DNA of 44,082 nucleotides from Eggerthellales bacterium (GCA_029006935.1 JAQXGX010000087.1:1-44082), one strand, 5' to 3'. Numbered from the stretch's first letter, positions 7,593 to 16,114 are shown. A program made the numbers and translations. The notes: generated by a model from the sequence alone, not told the origin.

Positions 7593-8639
7593 ATGCAGAC
7601 CAAGCAGATCGCGCTCCTGGACTTCCTGGGACAACCCAAAACCCAGTTCACCATTCCCCCCTTCCAGCGGGTGTACTCCTGGGAGGAAAAGGAGTGCGGG
7701 GACCTGTGGGACGACTGCCTGAAGGCAGGCTGGCGCAACCGCTCCCACTTCATGGGCGTGGTGCTGTACGCCGCCAGCACCGAAGGCTGGCGCTCCTGCC
7801 AGCGGCTGAACGTGATCGACGGCCAGCAGCGCCTGACCACCTTCACCCTGCTGCTCACCGCGCTGTACCACCATCTTCTTGAAACGGGCGAAACCCTTGA
7901 GGGCATGACCGCCGAAGACCTTGCCGCCCGCTTCCTGCTGGTGGACGCAGACGGCCAGCTCCAACCCAAGCTGGTCCTGACCTACCTGGACCGGTTCACC
8001 CTGTTCGAGCTCATCGTGGGTGCGGAGCCCTCCAAAGAGCACTCCCAGCGCATCCTGGACAACTGCGCCTACTTCAAGGGAAGGATGGACCAGCCCGACT
8101 TCGACCTTGCCCAGCTGTGGACGGGCATACGGCAGCTTCTGGTGCTGGACGTTTCCCTTTCCGGCGATGACCGACCCCAGGCCGTGTTCGAGAGCCTGAA
8201 CTCCAAGGGAATGTCCCTGACCACCGGCGACCTTCTGCGCAGCCGCATCCTCCTGTACGATCGGGAGCACCCCGGGGCCGACCTGTTCTCACGCTACTGG
8301 AAGAAGATCTGGAGCATCGGGAACTCCTGCGTGCCCGACGGGGCCAAGAGCGCAGACGGCCCGAGCGTGCTGGTGGAGGCGTGGATTGCCACCAAGTGCC
8401 GCGACATGGCCCTGATCCACGATGAAACCCAGATCTACCCCTTCCTGAAGACCCTGCTTCGGACCACGTACCAAAACGATCTGCCGGCGCTCCTGGCCGA
8501 CCTGGACAGCTTTGCCGACGACTTCAAGCGCAAGGACGCCTTCCGAGAAACCGCCCTGACCTACCGAGCCGAATGGGTGAAGGGCCGCATGGGCACCTCC
8601 ATATCCACCTACCGGCTCTTCGGCACCGCGGGACACTAG
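7593..8639 (+). CDS. DUF262 (GmrS/ParB-like) protein, second of tandem pair
   Basis: This 348-aa paralogue of the preceding gene has IPPFQRVYSW (21-30), VIDGQQRLTT (74-83) and FESLNSKGMSLTTGDLLRS (199-217). The active-site-like residues match the first copy, but the rest is diverged, so the duplication is old. Like its partner it stops where a DUF1524 nuclease domain would begin. GGAGGA lies 4 bp before the ATG, and the short gap implies translation from one mRNA and probably a hetero-oligomer. A nearby nuclease partner is not visible in the window. Its function is unknown; nucleotide- or DNA-modification sensing is a family-based guess. Confidence 0.85.
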   Translation: MQTKQIALLDFLGQPKTQFTIPPFQRVYSWEEKECGDLWDDCLKAGWRNRSHFMGVVLYAASTEGWRSCQRLNVIDGQQRLTTFTLLLTALYHHLLETGETLEGMTAEDLAARFLLVDADGQLQPKLVLTYLDRFTLFELIVGAEPSKEHSQRILDNCAYFKGRMDQPDFDLAQLWTGIRQLLVLDVSLSGDDRPQAVFESLNSKGMSLTTGDLLRSRILLYDREHPGADLFSRYWKKIWSIGNSCVPDGAKSADGPSVLVEAWIATKCRDMALIHDETQIYPFLKTLLRTTYQNDLPALLADLDSFADDFKRKDAFRETALTYRAEWVKGRMGTSISTYRLFGTAGH

Positions 8640-8686
8640 CCCCACGGCATCCGCCCGTCCGACCGGTCCGACCGCCCAAGCAGTTC

Positions 8687-9508
8687 CTACAGCTCCAGTA
8701 CCAGTCCGCAGCTCATGGGCTTCACCACGTCCGCACCCAGTTCCCGGGTCAGCACGTCCAGGGCATCGGGGCCGGTGCAGTGCCCGGTCACCACCAGCTC
8801 CACGCCGGTTTCCCCCAAACGCCGGGCGAAGTCCCGCACCTGGTCCCGCGGGGTTTCGTACAGATGGAAGCCTCCCACCACGGCACGGACCCGCTGGCCG
8901 GGCCATGCCTGCTGGGCTTCCCGCACCACCACGTCGGCACCGGCGTGGCAGCAGCTGTTGAACACGGCTATGCCGCCGCTTTCCAGCTCCACGACCAGGC
9001 TCTGCTCGTGGGAGAAGTCATCCGGTCGCAGGTCGTCAACAGGACCTGCAAGCATATGGCTGGCACGCCCCACCTCCTCCAATCCGGGAGTGGAGTGCCC
9101 CAGCAGCCAGAAGCCCGGTGCCACCTGCACCCGCTCCCCCACCCGTACGATACGGCTGGCATAGGCGGAAAGCACGCCCCGCGGCACGCCGATGTACTCC
9201 AGTTCCTTGCCGGGATGCTCCGCGTAGCAGTCTTCCCCACAGGATCGCTGCACGTAGAAGGACGCATGGGCATTGCGGGCAAAGAAGGCAGCCATGCCCC
9301 CGGCATGGTCGAAATGAGCATGGGAAAGCACCGCGGCGTCCACCCGATCCAGGTCCACTCCCAGCTCCTGGGCGTTCACGGCGAACAGCTCGGTGGCGCC
9401 GGCATCCAGCAGCACCGTCACCTCCCCCTGCTCCACCAGGGCGGAAAGCCCCCATTCCCCCTGAAGGCCGCAGCCTGCCTGATTGTCTACCAGAATCGTT
9501 AGCCTCAC
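8687..9508 (-). CDS. metallo-beta-lactamase fold protein, COG1237-like
   Basis: This 273-aa protein has metal ligands HAHFDH (63-68) with the trailing AGG, and later FNSCCHAG, VVGGFHL and TGHCTG. That set matches the family named for the archaeal dihydropterin ribofuranosyl-aminobenzene phosphate synthase (MJ0301, COG1237). In bacteria the family is broad and its substrates are mostly unknown, so the archaeal name should not be transferred. It is cytosolic with no signal peptide. It starts with GTG at 9508, with GGGGG 6 bp upstream. Only 3 bp separate it from the macro-domain gene, so the two are one operon. Confidence 0.8.
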   Translation of the reverse strand: MRLTILVDNQAGCGLQGEWGLSALVEQGEVTVLLDAGATELFAVNAQELGVDLDRVDAAVLSHAHFDHAGGMAAFFARNAHASFYVQRSCGEDCYAEHPGKELEYIGVPRGVLSAYASRIVRVGERVQVAPGFWLLGHSTPGLEEVGRASHMLAGPVDDLRPDDFSHEQSLVVELESGGIAVFNSCCHAGADVVVREAQQAWPGQRVRAVVGGFHLYETPRDQVRDFARRLGETGVELVVTGHCTGPDALDVLTRELGADVVKPMSCGLVLEL

Positions 9509-9511
9509 GTC

Positions 9512-10660
9512 TTACCCCCTGCCGCCCAGAAGCGGCTGATCGAACTGGAACAGCGTTTCGTTGATGGTGAACACATCGTACACGCCCCGGCTGATCAGGT
9601 ACTCCATGATCACGTCGAAGCGGTTGCTCCGGGAAAGGGCATATCCCGCCCGGGCGAGCAGATCCCGGGTTTGGTCCAGATCAAGCTCCAGGGCCACGGC
9701 CAGGGCCAGCACGGTGCGCTTGGTAGGCACGTAGCTGGCATTGGAGCGAATCTTGCTGAACAGCTGCCGGCTCATGTTGGCGCGTTTGTAGACCTGGGCA
9801 TCGGTCAGGCCCCGAGCGTCGATGAGCGAAAGAAGCGTGCCGGAAAAGCCCTCGTCCAGATTGGAGAGCAGATCCTCCAGATTCCCCGGCAAACTGGCCG
9901 CCGAGCAGGGAGCCGAAAGGGCAGCCTCCTCGTCCATATCCCGGGTCGGAAGCGCATCCGCCATCCAGCTGCCCGCACCGACCCGGACCGCATCCAAATC
10001 CGGGATCTTCTGGAAGGCGTCAGCCTCTGCTTCCAGGGCGAAGTCTTCGGAGCACAGCGGCTGCCGGAAGCGGCGCTGGCTGAAAGCCGCCCTTCTGCGG
10101 GACTCCTCCCGTTCCCGCTCCTCTTCCCGCTCCTGCAGCTGAGCCAGATGGGCCGAAACCCCCTTCCATTCCACCGCCGCTGCGCGGATGGCCTCCTTGC
10201 CGTACACCACCAGGGTCACGTCCGCGTCGGCATAGCGGTCCAGGAACTCCCCCACGGCCCCTCGAGCCGCATCCAGGGAAACCTGCACGGGAACGCCATA
10301 AGCCCCCGCACCCAGCAGGGACAGGGCAACGGACTGTGCCCCCACGGCCGCCGCCTTGCCCAGGGCGCTTTCGTAGGCATGGCGCAGAAGGGCCTCTTCG
10401 CCCTGGTCCCCGCCGCGCCACACCGGCGCCACCGCATGGACCACATGATCGGCAGCCAGGTCAAAGCCGCCAGTCACCACCGCGTCTCCCACGGCGCAGG
10501 GAGCAGCGGCACGGCAGGCCCGGCGCATGCGCCGAAGGCCCGCGGCCCGGGCAACGGCCAGGCCCACGCCGCCATCCGCCACCAGGTCGGAGCTGGCGGC
10601 AACCACCAGGGCGTCGGCGCGTACCCGGGTAATGTCCGCTGCAATTATGCTGAAGGGCAT
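9512..10660 (-). CDS. macro-domain protein with C-terminal helix-turn-helix-like region
   Basis: The N-terminal 160 or so residues form a macro domain: start FSIIAADITRVRADALVV, a glycine loop DGGVGLAVARAAG (about 29-41), and SLLGAGAYGVP near 113-123. The usual NAAN signature is replaced by VAAS, so ADP-ribose binding or hydrolysis may be altered. A charged EEREREE stretch and a variable linker follow. The last 110 residues (LIDARGLTDAQVYKRANMSR, then LFSKIRSN and LLARAGYALS) look like an XRE-type DNA-binding region. Fusions of this kind could link ADP-ribose signals to gene control, which is inference. AAGGGGG precedes the ATG. It is followed 3 bp later by the metallo-beta-lactamase gene. 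Confidence 0.8.
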   Translation of the reverse strand: MPFSIIAADITRVRADALVVAASSDLVADGGVGLAVARAAGLRRMRRACRAAAPCAVGDAVVTGGFDLAADHVVHAVAPVWRGGDQGEEALLRHAYESALGKAAAVGAQSVALSLLGAGAYGVPVQVSLDAARGAVGEFLDRYADADVTLVVYGKEAIRAAAVEWKGVSAHLAQLQEREEEREREESRRRAAFSQRRFRQPLCSEDFALEAEADAFQKIPDLDAVRVGAGSWMADALPTRDMDEEAALSAPCSAASLPGNLEDLLSNLDEGFSGTLLSLIDARGLTDAQVYKRANMSRQLFSKIRSNASYVPTKRTVLALAVALELDLDQTRDLLARAGYALSRSNRFDVIMEYLISRGVYDVFTINETLFQFDQPLLGGRG

Positions 10661-10687
10661 GAGATCCCCCTTTCCGTGGATCTGCTG

Positions 10688-11767
10688 CTAGCCGGGCCAG
10701 ACGCCGGTGAGCACCCGGGGACGCCGGGCCAGGTCCAGCACCACCCGCACGTTGGAGAATCCGGCCGAACGGGCAAGGTCCGCAGCATCATCCAGGCAGG
10801 TCTCGTGAAGCTCGAAGGCAAAGCCGCCTCCAGGCCGCAGGGCACGTTGGCAGAACCCAAGCAGCCTGCGGAACAGGTCCAGCCCGTCTTCCCCGCCATC
10901 CAGGGCCAGGGCGGGCTCATAGTCCGCCACCTCCCGGGGAATCTGCGCCAGCACCGCCGTGGGCACGTAGGGCGGGTTGGACACGACCACGTCAAGCCTT
11001 CCCATAAGCTGGGGGGCCGCCTGGACCACCGCCTGCCCCAGGTCCCCCGGGGCGACCAGGACCCGGTCTTCCAGCCCCAGAGCCGCCACGTTCTCCCGGG
11101 CAAGGGCCACGGCCTCGGGGGATATGTCGGTGGCGATCACCCGCACGTCCGGGCGCTCCTGGGCCATGGAGCAGGCGATGCAGCCGCTGCCGGTGCAGAT
11201 GTCGGCCACCAGCAGGGGCACGGGCGCGCTTTCCTCCGGAAGCGTATGCTCAGCCGGAGCGGCGGTTTCGCCCACCGCATTCCCTTCTCCCTGCTTGGCA
11301 GGGGCATCCGCCGCCGCACCCCCGTCCGTCGCGGAAGCCTGCCCGTCGGCAAGGGCCTCCAGCAAGGCGGCGCCGTCGTATTCGTTTAGCAGCGAGTCCC
11401 GCGCCACCCGACGCTCCTGGGGAGGCAGCAGAGCCAGCGCTTCACTGACCAGCACCTCCGTTTCCGGACGGGGAATGAGCACCCCAGGGCGCACCTTCAC
11501 GGTGATATAGCGAAACCCCACCTCTCCGGTGATGTACTGCAGGGGCTCGCCCTTTCCCCGCCTGGCCACGTAGCCGCGGAGCAGGTCGCGCTCCTCCATG
11601 GTCAGAGGCCGGTCGAAGTTGGCGTAAAGCTGGATGCGGGAAAGCCCCGTGGCCTCGGACATGAGCCATTGCGCCGAAAGTAGCGGGTTGCCGTCCCCCT
11701 TTCGGCGCAGGTATCCTTCGCACCAATCCAAGGTGCTCTTGATGGTCCAGGTGTTCTGGTCAGCCAT
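10688..11767 (-). CDS. prmC: release factor glutamine methyltransferase
   Basis: PrmC (HemK) methylates the glutamine of the GGQ motif in RF1 and RF2 with SAM, which raises termination efficiency. It has the N-terminal helical domain with EPLQYITGEVGF (74-85), the SAM loop DICTGSGCIA (189-198) and the catalytic NPPYVP (264-269). At 359 aa it is about 75 residues longer than typical. The excess is an Ala/Glu/Gly-rich stretch at about 117-184, just before the SAM domain. Its substrate gene prfA lies upstream with a 90-bp gap, the classic pairing. The start ATG at 11767 has GGGGAG only 2-3 bp away, a tight spacing. Confidence 0.95.
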   Translation of the reverse strand: MADQNTWTIKSTLDWCEGYLRRKGDGNPLLSAQWLMSEATGLSRIQLYANFDRPLTMEERDLLRGYVARRGKGEPLQYITGEVGFRYITVKVRPGVLIPRPETEVLVSEALALLPPQERRVARDSLLNEYDGAALLEALADGQASATDGGAAADAPAKQGEGNAVGETAAPAEHTLPEESAPVPLLVADICTGSGCIACSMAQERPDVRVIATDISPEAVALARENVAALGLEDRVLVAPGDLGQAVVQAAPQLMGRLDVVVSNPPYVPTAVLAQIPREVADYEPALALDGGEDGLDLFRRLLGFCQRALRPGGGFAFELHETCLDDAADLARSAGFSNVRVVLDLARRPRVLTGVWPG

Positions 11768-11857
11768 TGCTCCCCTTTGCCGGCGCCTTGCGCCTATAAC
11801 GAAACAAGGCGGGAAGGGTCCTGCCCTGCCCGCCCTGCGTGCTGTGAACCGATGGGA

Positions 11858-12919
11858 TTAGTCTACCGCGTCCGCAAGCTTCTGGGCACGGTCTGCCGCC
11901 TGCAGCGCCATGATGACGTCGTTCAGCAGATCGCCTAGCAGCACGCCGTTGTAGGTGCTGTTGAAACCGATGCGATGGTCGGTCACCCGGTCCTGGGGAC
12001 CGTTGTAGGTGCGGATCTTCTCCGCGCGGTCGCCGGAGCCGATCTGGGCCAGGCGCTTGGCGCCTTCCGCCGCCTGCTGCTCGGCCAGCATCTTCTCATA
12101 CAGACGGGCGCGGAGCACCGCCATGGCAGCCACCTTGTTCTGCAACTGGGACTTCTGGTCCTGGGACTGCACCACCAGGCCGGTGGGCAGATGGGTGATG
12201 CGCACGGCGGAGTCCGTGGTGTTCACGCACTGGCCGCCGGGGCCGCCGGCACGGTACACGTCGATGCGCAGGTCGTTTTCGTTGATCTGCACGTCGATCT
12301 CGTCCGCTTCGGGCAGCACCGCCACGGTTGCCGTGGAGGTCTGGATGCGGCCCTGGGACTCCGTCTTGGGAACGCGCTGCACGCGGTGCACGCCGGACTC
12401 GAACTTCATCACCGAGAAGACCTTGTCGCCCTTGACCTTGAACTGGATCTTCTTGTACCCGCCCATCTCCGAAGGGGAAACGTCCATGGTCTCGGTCTTC
12501 CAGCCGCGGGAGGAAACGTAGCGCTCGTACATCTTGTACAGGTCGCCGGCGAAGATGGCCGCCTCGTCGCCACCGGCGGCTGCGCGGATCTCCACGATGA
12601 TGTCCTTTTCATCCGCAGGATCCACCGGGATCAGCATGAACTTGATGTCCTCTTCCAGCTTGGGAAGCTTCGCCTCGATTTCGGCGATCTCCTCCTTGGC
12701 AAAGTCCGCCATGTCCGGGTCCGCCAGCATTTCCTTGGCGGCCTCCAGGTCATCCAGGCCGGTAACGTACTCACGGGCGGCAGCCACCAGCGGACCCTGG
12801 TTGGCGTATTCCTTGGCCAGACGGTTGTATTCCTTCTGGTCGGACAGCACCGCCGGGTCGCCCATCTTCAGCTCCAGCTCAGAGTAGGCGTCGATAATCC
12901 TTGTCAGCTTGTCACGCAT
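11858..12919 (-). CDS. prfA: peptide chain release factor 1
   Basis: RF1 recognises UAA and UAG in the ribosomal A site and triggers peptide release. At 353 residues it has standard length. The catalytic GGQ is at 228-230 (RAGGPGGQCVNTTDSAVR). The stop-codon reading motif is PxT (PKT, 184-186), which marks RF1 rather than RF2 (SPF). The sequence AAAGGDEAAIFAGDL in domain 1/3 is also diagnostic. The ATG follows GGGAG at a somewhat long spacing. prmC is directly downstream. A promoter overlaps the end of trxB. Confidence 0.97.
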   Translation of the reverse strand: MRDKLTRIIDAYSELELKMGDPAVLSDQKEYNRLAKEYANQGPLVAAAREYVTGLDDLEAAKEMLADPDMADFAKEEIAEIEAKLPKLEEDIKFMLIPVDPADEKDIIVEIRAAAGGDEAAIFAGDLYKMYERYVSSRGWKTETMDVSPSEMGGYKKIQFKVKGDKVFSVMKFESGVHRVQRVPKTESQGRIQTSTATVAVLPEADEIDVQINENDLRIDVYRAGGPGGQCVNTTDSAVRITHLPTGLVVQSQDQKSQLQNKVAAMAVLRARLYEKMLAEQQAAEGAKRLAQIGSGDRAEKIRTYNGPQDRVTDHRIGFNSTYNGVLLGDLLNDVIMALQAADRAQKLADAVD

Positions 12920-12972
12920 TGCTGATATGCTCCCATCTGAATACGGTAATCGTATGAACGTGTAACCTGCTC

Positions 12973-13002
12973 ATTCTACCACGTATACCAGCGCCGCGTC
13001 AC
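12973..13002 (-). promoter_or_regulatory. probable prfA promoter
   Basis: On the minus strand, GTGACG (12997-13002) and TAGAAT (12973-12978) are 18 bp apart, just past the trxB coding end. Confidence 0.45.
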
Positions 13003-13006
13003 GGAG

Positions 13007-13936
13007 CTACTGCCCCTGCAGGAAGGCAACGGCGCTCTGAGCGGCGTTGGCGCCGTCGGAAACGGCGGTCACCACCTGACGCAGAGCCTTCGTACGCACA
13101 TCCCCGGCGGCGAACAGGCCGGGAACCGCGGTCACGCCGTCCTCCAAGGCAACTACGTAGCCGTAGTCGTCCAAAGGGGCAGCGCCGGCCAGGAACTCCG
13201 TGTTGGGCACCGTGCCCACGGCCACGAACAAGCCGGACACGTCCAAGGTGCGGCGAGCACCCGAAGCCACCTGCTCCACCTCAACGGAGGAAAGCGCCCC
13301 CTGGTCCTGTCCCACCTGCACCACCGTGCTGTTCCACACCAGCTCCACGTTTTCCAGCTCCTGAAGACGTGCCAGGTACGAAGCCGCCGCCCGGAGCCGA
13401 TCGCGCCGATGGATCAAGTAGACCTTGCGGCACAGACGGGCAAGGTAGAGCACGTCGGCCACGGCGGTATCACCACCGCCCACCACCGCCACGTCCTTGT
13501 CGCGGAAGAAACTGCCGTCGCAGGTAGCGCAGTAGGATACCCCCCTCCCTTCCAGCTCAAGGATACCCGGAACCTCCAGCTTGCGGGGACGGGCACCCGT
13601 TGCCAGCACCACCGTGCGGGCGGCGTGGGTTCCGCATTCGGTCTCCACCGCAAAGCCTTCGCCCAGGCATCGTACCGCGGTCACCGGGCAGTCGATCTCC
13701 TCAACGCCGAAGCGATCCGCCTGGCCCTTCATCAGATCAGCCAGGTCGAACCCGTTGGCGCCTTCGGGAAAGCCGGGGTAGTTTTCGATCCAATCGGTCT
13801 GGGCAAGCTGTCCGCCGTATCCCACGGCATCGAACATGCATGCCCGCAGACCGGCGCGGGCTGCGTACAGCCCCGCGGTCAAGCCCGCGGGACCGGCGCC
13901 TACCACGGCAACGTCGAAGTCGAACTCAGCAGCCAT
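13007..13936 (-). CDS. trxB: thioredoxin reductase
   Basis: This FAD- and NADPH-dependent flavoenzyme reduces thioredoxin. It is 309 aa, the low-molecular-weight bacterial type. The FAD Rossmann motif GAGPAGL is at 13-19, the redox-active CATC at 136-139, and the NADPH motif GGGDTA at about 152-157; the C-terminal GLFAAGDVR closes the FAD site. The gene starts 4 bp after the trxA stop and shows no clear ribosome binding site, so it is probably translated by coupling with trxA. Confidence 0.95.
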   Translation of the reverse strand: MAAEFDFDVAVVGAGPAGLTAGLYAARAGLRACMFDAVGYGGQLAQTDWIENYPGFPEGANGFDLADLMKGQADRFGVEEIDCPVTAVRCLGEGFAVETECGTHAARTVVLATGARPRKLEVPGILELEGRGVSYCATCDGSFFRDKDVAVVGGGDTAVADVLYLARLCRKVYLIHRRDRLRAAASYLARLQELENVELVWNSTVVQVGQDQGALSSVEVEQVASGARRTLDVSGLFVAVGTVPNTEFLAGAAPLDDYGYVVALEDGVTAVPGLFAAGDVRTKALRQVVTAVSDGANAAQSAVAFLQGQ

Positions 13937-13940
13937 GGCG

Positions 13941-14249
13941 TTAGGGAAGCAGCGCTTCGATGGCGGACTTGGGGCGAGCGCCGATAGCGGTGCTCACCAC
14001 CTGGCCGTTCTGGAACACCATCAGGGTGGGCACGCTCATAACGTTGTAGCGCTCCGCCACATCCCGGCTCTGGTCAATATCCAGCTTGTACACGGCCACG
14101 GAGCCGGCACGCTCTTCGGCAATCTGATCCACCACGGGAGCAACGCGCCTGCAGGGTCCGCACCAGGTGGCGAAGAAGTCCACCAACACGGGCAGAGGAT
14201 TGTCCAGCACCTTTTCCTTGAAGTCGGAAGACGTAACAATGGAAGCCAT
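13941..14249 (-). CDS. trxA: thioredoxin
   Basis: Thioredoxin is a small cytosolic disulfide reductase. The protein has 102 residues, with the active site FFATWCGPCRRVAP (C30, C33) and the cis-proline region MSVPTLMVF. AAGGAG lies 5 bp before the ATG. Together with trxB it makes a complete NADPH-thioredoxin system in one operon. A TACAAT -10 (14352-14357, minus) lies about 100 bp upstream, back to back with the patatin promoter region. Confidence 0.96.
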   Translation of the reverse strand: MASIVTSSDFKEKVLDNPLPVLVDFFATWCGPCRRVAPVVDQIAEERAGSVAVYKLDIDQSRDVAERYNVMSVPTLMVFQNGQVVSTAIGARPKSAIEALLP

Positions 14250-14351
14250 GGTTTCTCCTTACCGGGAAGCCTTGCAACCGCCCCTTTTCCTCAGGCACGC
14301 GGATCGCCCGGCCTTATCCGAGCCGCAAGCTCCCCTGCTCGCTTTGCTCCT

Positions 14352-14401
14352 ATTGTAGCGACTGTGAAGAAATGCGCCACCGCCGCCAACGGCCCTATAC
14401 T
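14352..14401. promoter_or_regulatory. divergent -10 elements for trxA and the patatin gene
   Basis: TACAAT on the minus strand (14352-14357) points to trxA-trxB. TATACT on the plus strand (14396-14401) points to the patatin gene, whose ATG is at 14440. Neither has a clear -35. Confidence 0.4.
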
Positions 14402-14439
14402 GTTGCCAACAGAAAAACCACCGCCCAGAAGGAAATGCC

Positions 14440-15498
14440 ATGAGCCTGTTTTTCCGCAAGCGCAACAACGAGCAGGAGTCCCCGGAACATGCCCAGGTCA
14501 GCGAAGGCGCGGACTTCGCCCAGCCCGTCTGCTCCACCGAAGCTAAGCAGTCCTTTGAGCAGCCTCAAACCGCCCAGGACCAAGAGCAGAGCCAGGCTCC
14601 CGCCCCCCTGCTTCCCCTGCAGGAATCCGTCTGGGAGCCGGATCATCCCGTGACCCCCGCCAACCTGATCCTGGAAGGCGGAGCCATGCGCTGCCAGTTC
14701 ACCGCAGGCGTGCTGGACGTGTTCATGGAGCGGGGGCTTCTGTGCCAAAGGGTCGTGGGCACGTCCGCCGGCGCCCTGAGCGGCTACACCTACGTGGCCG
14801 GCCTTCCCCAGCGCACCTGCGTGATGAACATGGCCCTGTGCTCCGACTGGCGCTACTTCAGCATGCGCAGCTTTGCCCTGACGGGAAACGCGCTGAACCG
14901 CGACTACGCCTTCCGTCAGATCCCCGACCAGCTCATGCCCTTCAACTACCAGGCATTCAACGACTCCCCCGCCTCCTTTGTGGCGGTTTCCAGCGACCTT
15001 CGCTACGGCGAGGCCGACTACCATGAGTTCGCCGACGCCCGCGCCGACATCCCCTACCTGATCGCCTCCTCCTCCATGCCCCTGGTCAGCCAGGCGGTTG
15101 AGGTGGACGGCAAGGTGCTGCTGGACGGCGGCACCTGCGACAGCATTCCCCTGGTCTACTCATTAAAGACCGGGGCGAAGAAGCACATCGTGGTGCTCAC
15201 CCAGGACGAAACCTACGAAAAGGAGCCAGACCGCCTGATGCCGCTTATGCGGAAGCGCTATGCCGACTACCCCCTGTACCTGCAGCGGGCCGACTTCCGG
15301 TACCTGGAGTACAACCGCACGCGCAAGGCCTGCAAGCTCATGCACGAAAACGGCGAGATCTTCGTGCTCATGCCTCCCGAGCCGGTCACCATCTCCAGCA
15401 TGGAGGACGATCCCGACAAGCTCTTCGACCTGTACGTGCAGGGCAGGAATACGGCGAAGGCCTGCTGGGAGGACCTGCAGCGCTACCTGCAGGCGTAG
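14440..15498 (+). CDS. patatin-like phospholipase family protein
   Basis: This serine lipid acyl hydrolase has 352 aa. A polar, probably disordered N-terminus of about 70 residues precedes the patatin domain. The oxyanion loop is in LILEGGAMRCQF (76-87), the nucleophile in GTSAG (S109), and the catalytic aspartate in DGG (D229). Overall the sequence resembles the bacterial YjjU/RapH branch of patatin-like esterases, which are predicted cytosolic. The lipid substrate is unknown. AGAAGGA lies upstream of the ATG. It is monocistronic and convergent with the zinc-ribbon gene, with a shared hairpin between. Confidence 0.87.
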   Translation: MSLFFRKRNNEQESPEHAQVSEGADFAQPVCSTEAKQSFEQPQTAQDQEQSQAPAPLLPLQESVWEPDHPVTPANLILEGGAMRCQFTAGVLDVFMERGLLCQRVVGTSAGALSGYTYVAGLPQRTCVMNMALCSDWRYFSMRSFALTGNALNRDYAFRQIPDQLMPFNYQAFNDSPASFVAVSSDLRYGEADYHEFADARADIPYLIASSSMPLVSQAVEVDGKVLLDGGTCDSIPLVYSLKTGAKKHIVVLTQDETYEKEPDRLMPLMRKRYADYPLYLQRADFRYLEYNRTRKACKLMHENGEIFVLMPPEPVTISSMEDDPDKLFDLYVQGRNTAKACWEDLQRYLQA

Positions 15499-15572
15499 GC
15501 AAGGGCCTGCCGTAGCTTGCTTGGATCAGGCACCTGTCCGCTTTCTGGCAAAAACCGCGCTTCATAACGGAA

Positions 15573-15601
15573 GAGGGCGTCCAGACAAGCTGGGCGCCCT
15601 C
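15573..15601. terminator. bidirectional hairpin between convergent genes
   Basis: GAGGGCGtCCAG (15573-15584) pairs with CTGGgCGCCCTC (15590-15601) around a 5-nt loop. It sits between the stop codons of the patatin (+) and zinc-ribbon (-) genes. T runs are short on both sides. Confidence 0.6.
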
Positions 15602-15625
15602 TTGCAGTTGGGTCTATGGTCTTCC

Positions 15626-16114
15626 CTAGCGCTGTGCTCCAGGAGCAGGAGCGGCTTGCTGAGCTGCCGGCTGCTGGCGGCGCGGGGAAACCAGCTGGGT
15701 TGCGCAATAGGGGCACACCCGCCAGGTGGGATCCAGGGCCTTGTGACACACCGGGCACAGGTTCTTCAGGCGGGAATGGCAGCTGGGGCACACCACGAAG
15801 TCGGACTCCACCGGATAGCCGCAGTTGGCGCATTCGCCGTACTTCATGAGCTGACGCTGCTTCAGGGCAATCTCCAGCTCCTGCTCGTCCTTGTCGATCT
15901 GCAGCAGCGGCGGACGGAGCAGGCAGTACGCGATGATGCCCAGCAGGGGGATGAGGGCGACGATGCCCCAGACCTGCCAGTGCTGACCGCGAAGATGGGC
16001 GTCCCGAACCACCCATGCGATTGACAGGATATACAGGATCACCAGCATGATGACGACCACCATCACGGCGCCTTGAAGCTGGGGAGTCCACAGGGATGCC
16101 AGCAGCTCGCTCAT
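15626..16114 (-). CDS. membrane protein with C-terminal double zinc ribbon
   Basis: This 162-aa protein has two hydrophobic segments at about 13-35 and 47-66, separated by a short VVRDAHLRGQH loop. Two zinc ribbons follow: CANCG with CPSCH, then CPVCH with CPYCA. A Pro/Ala/Gln-rich tail ends it. The zinc part should face the cytosol. No specific function is recognised; such proteins are often annotated only as zinc-ribbon domain proteins. GAGG lies 5 bp before the ATG. It follows the valS terminator, so it is a separate unit. Confidence 0.8.
   Translation of the reverse strand: MSELLASLWTPQLQGAVMVVVIMLVILYILSIAWVVRDAHLRGQHWQVWGIVALIPLLGIIAYCLLRPPLLQIDKDEQELEIALKQRQLMKYGECANCGYPVESDFVVCPSCHSRLKNLCPVCHKALDPTWRVCPYCATQLVSPRRQQPAAQQAAPAPGAQR

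Noticed and set aside
7583-7593. Frameshift splitting one DUF262-DUF262 gene
   Set aside because: The second gene has its own GGAGGA site and a complete N-terminal DUF262 motif set, so these are two genes.
6387-8270. 627-aa minus-strand ORF opposite the DUF262 pair
   Set aside because: It is an antisense shadow; the plus-strand proteins carry clear conserved motifs.
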